This document shows positions 58,340-64,000 of a stretch of DNA of 64,000 nucleotides, one piece after another. This DNA comes from Ramazzottius varieornatus (Eukaryota; Tardigrada; Eutardigrada; Parachela; Ramazzottiidae), in assembly GCA_001949185.1 (NCBI GenBank), contig BDGG01000005.1, positions 868,001 through 932,000 of the forward strand, read 5' to 3'. The translations under genes were made by a program, and so were the position numbers. Position 1 is the stretch's first letter, and each line of letters begins with the position of its first letter. A model generated the notes under the pieces. That model was not told the origin of the DNA and ran no database searches. It was given only the letters and a program-made list of their open reading frames with translations.

Positions 58340-58916
58340 CCGCGGATTACTCCACTTAAAATTCCCTGCTGATAGACCAGCACACAGATCTCCCAAACTG
58401 CAAAAGAGGGCAAAGTATGGTATATAGTTACTATAATGTGAACCTCGGAACTAAGAGAACTTCATGCCGAAATATTAAATTCGAGGAGAAAACTATGGAA
58501 GATCGTAACGAAAACACTTTGGTTCAATCGGGACCAGTGAACTAAGCAAGACTGCTCCTGAATACTATATTAACTGAACTACGGAAGAAAAATGTGTAAG
58601 AACAAGAACGAAAATTTTTTGACGTACCGCATTTCATAAATCTCGTTCAAAGCAGGCAATAATCCACTTTTGATGACATCATCGCGGACGTAAACAAGCG
58701 CGCATTGCGGCGTAATCTGTTGTTTACGGTCGCTGTCACAGAAAACTTTTACGGGATCGATTAGAGCAGCTTATCCTAGTCCAGTCTCCTCCGCAAATCC
58801 ATCGATTTCTCATGGAGAACTTGTCCATTCGTTTCCCAGCAGAACAGAACAACTGTTCTTACGCGGTCGTCGAGTTTTCTTCCAGAACAAACTTTCGTCG
58901 TTTTTAGAAAGAAATG

Positions 58917-59419
58917 CCGCTGCGCTCAGATCTCAGCGGAGACATACAGAAACGGTTTAAGGGCGTCGATGAAGAGATTCGGAGGATGGACGAGTTAGCA
59001 AGTGTAACTAGGCGGCAATCCAATTTAGGTTTTTTCGCCGCAAAGAAGAATTAGTCTGTGGGGATCCATGAGAGGAATAAACATCGGCGATAACAAGCAT
59101 CTCACGAACTGACATCGTCGTTCTCTTCATCATCCATTGTAGATCACTGTCATCCGAAACATGCATTTCAGAAACTGGTCCATTCTCTAGAGAATTAGTT
59201 CCGCATACTGAAGCCAAGAAGGAAGTTGAACCATACGAGTGTTCTCCTCTCCGGAAGCTCAATCACATTACTGACACAAATCTGCCACACCACTCAAAAA
59301 AACTTTCCTTCGAAACACTATCTGTTTTAATTTGAGGAATGAAAAGCCGGTTGTCGATAGTCGAAAGATAGCTCAGCTGTTCAATGCAATTGCCAAGAAG
59401 AAGAGAAATGAAGGAAGAT
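58917..59419 (+). CDS. Possible small gene, structure unresolved
   Basis: An ATG at 58917 opens a charged segment (RSDLSGDIQKRFKGVDEEI, RRMDELAS). Further open pieces follow at about 59175-59330 (PHTEAKKEVEPYECSPLRKL) and 59334-59419 (DSRKIAQLFNAIAKKKRNEG, then stop). The last piece vaguely recalls the LFNAI motif of RRP15-type ribosome-biogenesis proteins. I could join the first two pieces in phase (58917-59002 to 59175) but not the third, which is in another frame with no room for an intron. Listed because codon-like composition continues over 500 bp. Confidence 0.25.
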
Positions 59420-60275
59420 GAGGAGGCGTTGTCCACAATACAGTATGACAGTTATACGTTTGAAGTAGGCTGGGGAATATTGAGCGCTTTTCTGCTCGTC
59501 ACTTTAGGCACTAGAGTATGGATGGATTTGTGCCGTTTGGTTTCAGGGTAGAATAACAAGCAAGCACAGCGAGCGCGTTCAAGGATGTGCGGTCCTTAGA
59601 GAGCTCGAGTTCTCCTTACTTGATCCACTTGGTCGTGGAACTTGACTAGCTTCTTGGCACGAATATGCAGAGGACTGCAAGCATGACGATGGGCCGCCAG
59701 CCAAGGCCCCGAATGTCATTACGACGGCTCGAGCTCTTCGTTGGGCAAAAACAGAGACCAAATGCTGCACTTTATAGACATAATATTTTCTCTACAAATT
59801 GAGATTTGAATTTGCATTCAAATGGCGTGCGCCATTAAAGTCCCCGGAGATTGTAATGAAGCAGAATAGCAAAGTGCCTGCTTTCCAGCTCTCTCCCTTT
59901 AGCGACGGCTTTCTGCTTCCTTATTCGTCTCCTGAGTAGACGACGAGGACTGTACATTCTTATCGCGCTTGTCTTCCTGCTTGCGTTAGAGGATTGACAA
60001 ACAGGGAACTACGTATGAAGTGAGAGATTTCCCTCTCGGTTGTTTTGTGCTGTTTGAACTTGTGCTTTGGAGCAACACTGTCGTGTTGATATACAGTATA
60101 TGGGCAAATATCAAACAGAATAAATTTCATGTGTCGTGTTTCTGGATCTTGTTAGCTGACTGTTACCGATAGAACAACAAGAGGTTTCTGTGTGCCTGTA
60201 TAGTTCGATTAGCGTGGTTCTTGATTGTACGAGGTCGTAATGCGGAAACTCAAACACGAATACTAAATCACAGGA

Positions 60276-60884
60276 GTATGGGCGGCCGATAAGTGCATAA
60301 GTAAATGTGCTCTCAAAATCTTATTGCATATCAGACCTTTTGATAGGTACCAAAACAGTAGGGTAACAGTAGGGTACTGTTTTGAACTATAATATAGTAT
60401 AGGCCAAAAAAGTACCCTAGTGTTTCGAACTGTACTGTTGTATAGATCAAAACTGATGCTTATCAGTTTTTATCTATACTACAGTATGGTTCAAAACAGC
60501 AGGCACTTTTTTGGCCTATACTGTAGTATACAGTCCTGCCTGTGAGATGTGTCAATTGCTTCTTCTGCAACCGAGCAGTGTTTCTGCGCGAGACTGCTGG
60601 CCATGCACTGCGCAGCACGATCAGCTGATCGACGTCCGTTTGTCTTTTGACTTGCTCAAGTAATTAAGCGCGTGTCTGATCAGCTGATCGGTCTCATGCG
60701 AACAGCATGGCGAGCGAATTCGTGTACGCAGGAACCGTCCGGAACTGATTTCGGGCGTTTGAACTGTCACATCTCAGAGTAGGACTGTAGTTCGAAACAG
60801 TACCCTACTGTTTTGATACCTATCAAAAGTGTGTGTTAGAAGATTTTGAGCACATTTACTTATGCACTTATCCGCCGCCCATAC
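60276..60884. mobile_element. Foldback/MITE-type DNA transposon (outer element)
   Basis: 609 bp bounded by inverted termini GTATGGGCGGCCGATAAGTG and, on the other strand from 60884, GTATGGGCGGCGGATAAGTG; 34 of the first 35 bases match. The pairing continues inward through CTTTTGATAGGTA and AAACAGTAGGGTACTGTTT, then through a central foldback (arms around GTATAGGCCAAAAAAG and CTTTTTTGGCCTATAC). No protein-coding frame, so non-autonomous. The flanks read ACAGGA before and AGGA after the termini, allowing a 4-bp AGGA target duplication; TA duplication two bases inside is the alternative. A left-arm tandem ACAGTAGGGTA is an internal duplication. Confidence 0.85.
60531..60787. mobile_element. Second MITE nested inside the outer element
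   Basis: 257 bp with inverted termini CAGTCCTGCCTGTGAGATGTG and, from the other end, CAGTCCTACTCTGAGATGTG, flanked on each side by TA as in Tc1/mariner-type insertions. Removing it restores the continuous palindrome of the outer element, which shows the order of insertion. The interior contains two copies of the 12-bp palindrome GATCAGCTGATC and no coding frame. Confidence 0.8.
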
Positions 60885-61319
60885 AGGATTGTTAGCTGAC
60901 GTCATGAAACCCGAGAAGAAGAAACCCGGCCGCAAAAGTTAGCTGCACGTTCCGAGCCATGAAATTATCTGCAGAAATAGTAGATTAGGGAACTTCCGAT
61001 TACCTGACAATTGGTAGTCGTTTGTGTAAAACCGCGAATTCCAGTGAGATCACGAGGCATGATAAGACTGGCTTCCGGTTCCTCGATAACTCTAATTGGG
61101 CAACTTTATGGGCAAGTTGCCTTCAAATATTCTCGTTGAATATTTGTGATAACGTAATCACTTTGAAGTTCAAGTCAAACCACAATACGTGCAGAAATTC
61201 GGTACCTCAGATACTGTGCAACACTTCCCACAGGACTTCGGGTTTCGGTCGCAGCGAGAGAGTAAAAGCTTGTTCATTTCAGCCAGGTCATCAGGTAGGT
61301 CCTCGCAACTTTAGGAGCA

Positions 61320-63989
61320 ATGGCTTCCTCCAAGCTTGTCGTCCTCCTTGTGGCCTGCGTGGCGGTATGCCTGGTCGCTCCGGCTTCGGCCTTTTTCTTC
61401 CGCAGCTACAACCCGAATGAACGCGCTTCCGGGTCAGGGTCAACATGCGCCAGTAAGACGTTCTCCCACCATGTCATTCACAAACTTCTCAACTTCGATT
61501 TGGGAGACCGGCAACCAACCTCGATGGGATCTTTAGCTTGAGTGGAGCACGTTTCAAACAGCACCACTTAAGAACGTTCCGCTCAAGATTGTTTGCCGGC
61601 ATGCCATTTGGTTTCTGAAATTCTGTCTTATCTGGCGTTGTTCGTATGTGACTTCAATGTGTCTGTTTTTTTTCCAGTTTGTACTGTCATGATGGGGCTT
61701 GTCGACCAACTTGCCGTCGTTCACCACGAATCCAACACGGCGGCCTTCAAACGCCTCTGCGCGGCTTATCCTCAACCCTACAGCCGCCTCTGCAACACCT
61801 TCCGTCTTCGTTACGGTTTCAAACTTGTCAGACAGTAAGTTTTCGCTTACGATGTAATACTACAGTAATTTACGACTTTGGCTTGTTATCCCGACAAATT
61901 TCCTAGCCCTGCGTCAAGTTCGTTTGTGATGAGCGTGGCTATAATACGAAGTGCTTTCTTCAGATTGGATAAAGGGGATACGCCAGATGTGGCTTGTATG
62001 GGTTCGGAGTTCTGCGCTCCTTCGCAGTGCCATTTATATCCCCTAAAGAGCCGCGAAGATCTCGCTCCGGCGCATATTGCTGAGCTGATTGCGATGCCGG
62101 GTCCTTCAGCCAAGCAGGATATCGAAACAAAGGGCGTATGCAGTATCCCATTCATGGGAACTGTCATCTGCAACATGCTCAACCTGCAGGCCTTTAGCAT
62201 CCAGTATCCTAAAGACGACAAGGACAAAGACGCTTTCAGCAAATCAAACGTGAGTCAACCATATGTACGGCACTCTAAAAAACATAAAGATTTTCAAGCT
62301 TTTCCTCATCCAAATGCAGTGACAATTATAATTGAGTTGAGTTGTACAAATGAGTGGACGTCAGTTAGGTGGACATCGAAGAGAAGATTAACTAACCATT
62401 TTTATACCATATCTCTGCCTCATAGATTTTGCGAGGAGCTGACTGGAGAGGAAAGGACTGCGGAGAAGGCAACGCGGCAATTTATCCTGGCCGAAAGTAA
62501 GACCGAAATAAAATATGAGCAGCTGAGCTGTTGAGAGAGTACGTTTTGAAGAGCTGAAGTAAGAATGGGGACATTTGAATATTTTAGCGTCGAATTTTAG
62601 GCCGAACCAAGGGGATAACTTTGTCGATTCAAACTGCAATGGAATCAAGGTAGGCTTCGTGTATAATAAATTTGTCTGATCTTTATACAGTAGATAGGGT
62701 CCGATGATAAGTTTTGATGCAGGGTTTCGATGCGGAAAGTCAGATGACATGGGAAGAAAAGCTGTGTGGAGACAGCCAGGCCAAGGGTGTCATTGCCTTG
62801 GGAGACTCGGTGACGGCCAACTTCCACGTCCCCGCCGAATGGTTTAACGCCACCATCTTGAGTAAGGAGTGGCTGGAGAATATGACCTACCTTATGGACA
62901 ACTCGATGAACTGGCCTCATACTTCCCTTTACACCGGTAAGCTTTACAAAAGATGACGGTTAATCCTTTCAGTTTGGACGTGCGCTGTTTGGCTGTAGGT
63001 TCAGTGAATGTGAGCTGGCCCATCGTCGATGGTCACACTGATTCTCTGTACCTCCGTATGCGAGAAAGGAACCTGTGCAACCACAGAGACTACCAGAACA
63101 TCGGCTTCAACGGCGCTCGAACCACCGATTCCGCCAAGCTTACCGAAAGGTATGTGCAACGTCATCGCGGACTTGACGTCATTAGCTTCAACCTCCTCTT
63201 ATGTCTGTTGTAGCCTGAAGCGAAGCCCTGTCCAGGATAAACCGGGATTGGTCATGTACTCTTACGTCGGAAACGATGTATGCAAATAGTAAGTCCGGAC
63301 TGCCATTAAAATTACCTTGAAGATCCTTATGGCAGTATAACCAGATGGATCGAACCAGATCGATGCATCAAGTGGCGCACGATCTCACTGTTACTGGCTG
63401 AAAGCGCGCGCTACTTGGGAAAGTCATCGGGTTTGGTTCGCTTGCCCAACTCCCATCTCAGTTGTGCAATATTAACTATGAAACCTTCTCTTTGTGTTGT
63501 GTCCAGCCACGTGAATCCAGCTCTCAGTGACGTCACGACACCCGCCCAAGCCGTCAAAGGCTTGCTAGACACCATGGCCCTTTTGAACACCAAAATGGCT
63601 CCTCTAAGCCATGTTATCGTGGTGGCGATTGCCGATGCTCGTATTTTATACGAAGGTTTGATCGATCGAATCCATCCCTTCGGAGCTACCATGGAAGACG
63701 TTACTTTCAATGACTTCTACAACTGGCTCGAGTGTCTAGACATCAGCCCGTGCCCAGGTTGGCTGACCAACAACGCAACTGTGCGCGAAGGCACAGCCCA
63801 GGTATTTCACCACAAAGCTGCGCAACAGCGTCTGTACGTCTCGCAGAAACGTGGAATAAGTATGAATGGATGGTTTGGTTTTAAAGGTTGTCCGCGATAT
63901 CAACGCGGCGCTTGAAAACTTTGTGAACGAGAACCCGAACCGATTCTCTAACTTTGAAATGATATTCGTTCCCAATCCCGTGGATGAAG
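61320..63989 (+). CDS. AOAH: Acyloxyacyl hydrolase (AOAH), partial at window end
   Basis: Ten exons up to the window edge: 61320-61452, 61678-61834, 61964-62249, 62426-62496, 62601-62649, 62723-62936, 62999-63149, 63214-63288, 63507-63801, 63887-63989 (donor GTATTA at 63990); the 3' part is missing. Signal peptide (KLVVLLVACVAVCLVAPASA), then a saposin-B domain with its Cys pattern (TVMMGLVDQLAVVHHES, FKRLCAAYPQP, CAPSQCHLYPL), then the Ca-binding bridge (WRGKDCGEGNAAIYPGRKP, FVDSNCNGIK), then the GDSL-type lipase domain with catalytic IALGDSVTANFHVP (human LLGDSAGAHFHI) and LRMRERNLCNHRDYQNIGF, YSYVGNDVC, DISPCPGWLTNN, all in human order. Known activity in vertebrates: removes secondary acyl chains from lipopolysaccharide lipid A. 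It has 25-100% shorter introns except the one (63289-63506) carrying a palindrome copy. Confidence 0.93.
63331..63456. repeat. Dispersed intronic palindrome, copy 17
   Basis: In the AOAH intron 63289-63506. Core TCAAGTGGCGCACG ... GCGCGCGCTACTTGGG, loop reversed (CACTGTTACTGGCTG); outer arms CGAACCAGATCG / GGTTTGGTTCGC. Confidence 0.85.
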
Positions 63990-64000
63990 GTATTAGTTTT

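Noticed and set aside
59820-59840. An 18th copy of the palindrome (AAATGGCGTGCGCCATT)
   Set aside because: Only the inner core is present, with no loop or outer arms; a short chance palindrome is as likely.
1-64000. Bacterial contamination or horizontal block
   Set aside because: Every recognised gene has spliceosomal introns and animal domain architecture. The crotonase has a bacterial-like motif but also five introns and a presequence.

Overview
The window is eukaryotic nuclear DNA from a small-genome invertebrate animal. Genes are split by GT-AG introns, many only 60-110 nt long, and gene density is high (about 24 genes or gene candidates in 64 kb). The gene set is animal-type: a death-associated protein kinase, Kv channels, a doublecortin pair, IFT57, VPS26C, NIPSNAP, acyloxyacyl hydrolase. 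I cannot name the species. A protostome such as a tardigrade fits the compact layout, but this is inference only. There is one 50-base assembly gap at 53119-53168. No bacterial operon, CRISPR array or virus was seen.

Layout. 0-8.4 kb: DAPK-type kinase (+) with a possible small secreted-protein gene nested antisense in its first intron. 9-10.2 kb: BTB/BACK protein (-) with a broken MATH remnant upstream. 11.2-16.9 kb: IFT57 (+), VPS26C (-) and a mitochondrial-type enoyl-CoA hydratase relative (+), the last two head to head. 17.6-18.8 kb: WSCD-like sulfotransferase with an interrupted frame. 18.9-24.3 kb: two tandem doublecortin-domain genes (-). 25.3-25.7 kb: secreted Kazal-type protein (+). 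26.0-30.1 kb: two tandem Shaker-like Kv channel genes (-), both divergent in S4, filter or S6. 31.4-34.7 kb: glycogenin (+) with a long Gln/Gly/Pro-rich tail. 35.1-37.6 kb: MATH-BTB protein (-). 39.7-43.3 kb: inositol hexakisphosphate kinase (+). 44.5-46.0 kb: NIPSNAP (+). 46.5-55.3 kb: four unrecognised genes, among them a type II membrane protein, a four-TM protein and a disordered protein. 55.7-58.3 kb: LRR-Ig-FN3 receptor-like protein (-). 60.3-60.9 kb: a foldback DNA transposon carrying a second, nested one. 61.3 kb to the end: acyloxyacyl hydrolase (+), cut by the window edge.

The strongest unexplained signal is a family of about 110-120 bp near-palindromes, 17 copies in 64 kb, of which 16 lie inside introns of the genes modelled here. 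They explain why a few introns are roughly 120 nt longer than their 60-110 nt neighbours. They look like a high-copy miniature inverted-repeat element that is tolerated, or targeted, almost only in introns.

Exon models were built by eye from splice signals, reading phase and remembered family sequence. For every complete model given here the exon lengths sum to a whole number of codons, which supports the boundaries.
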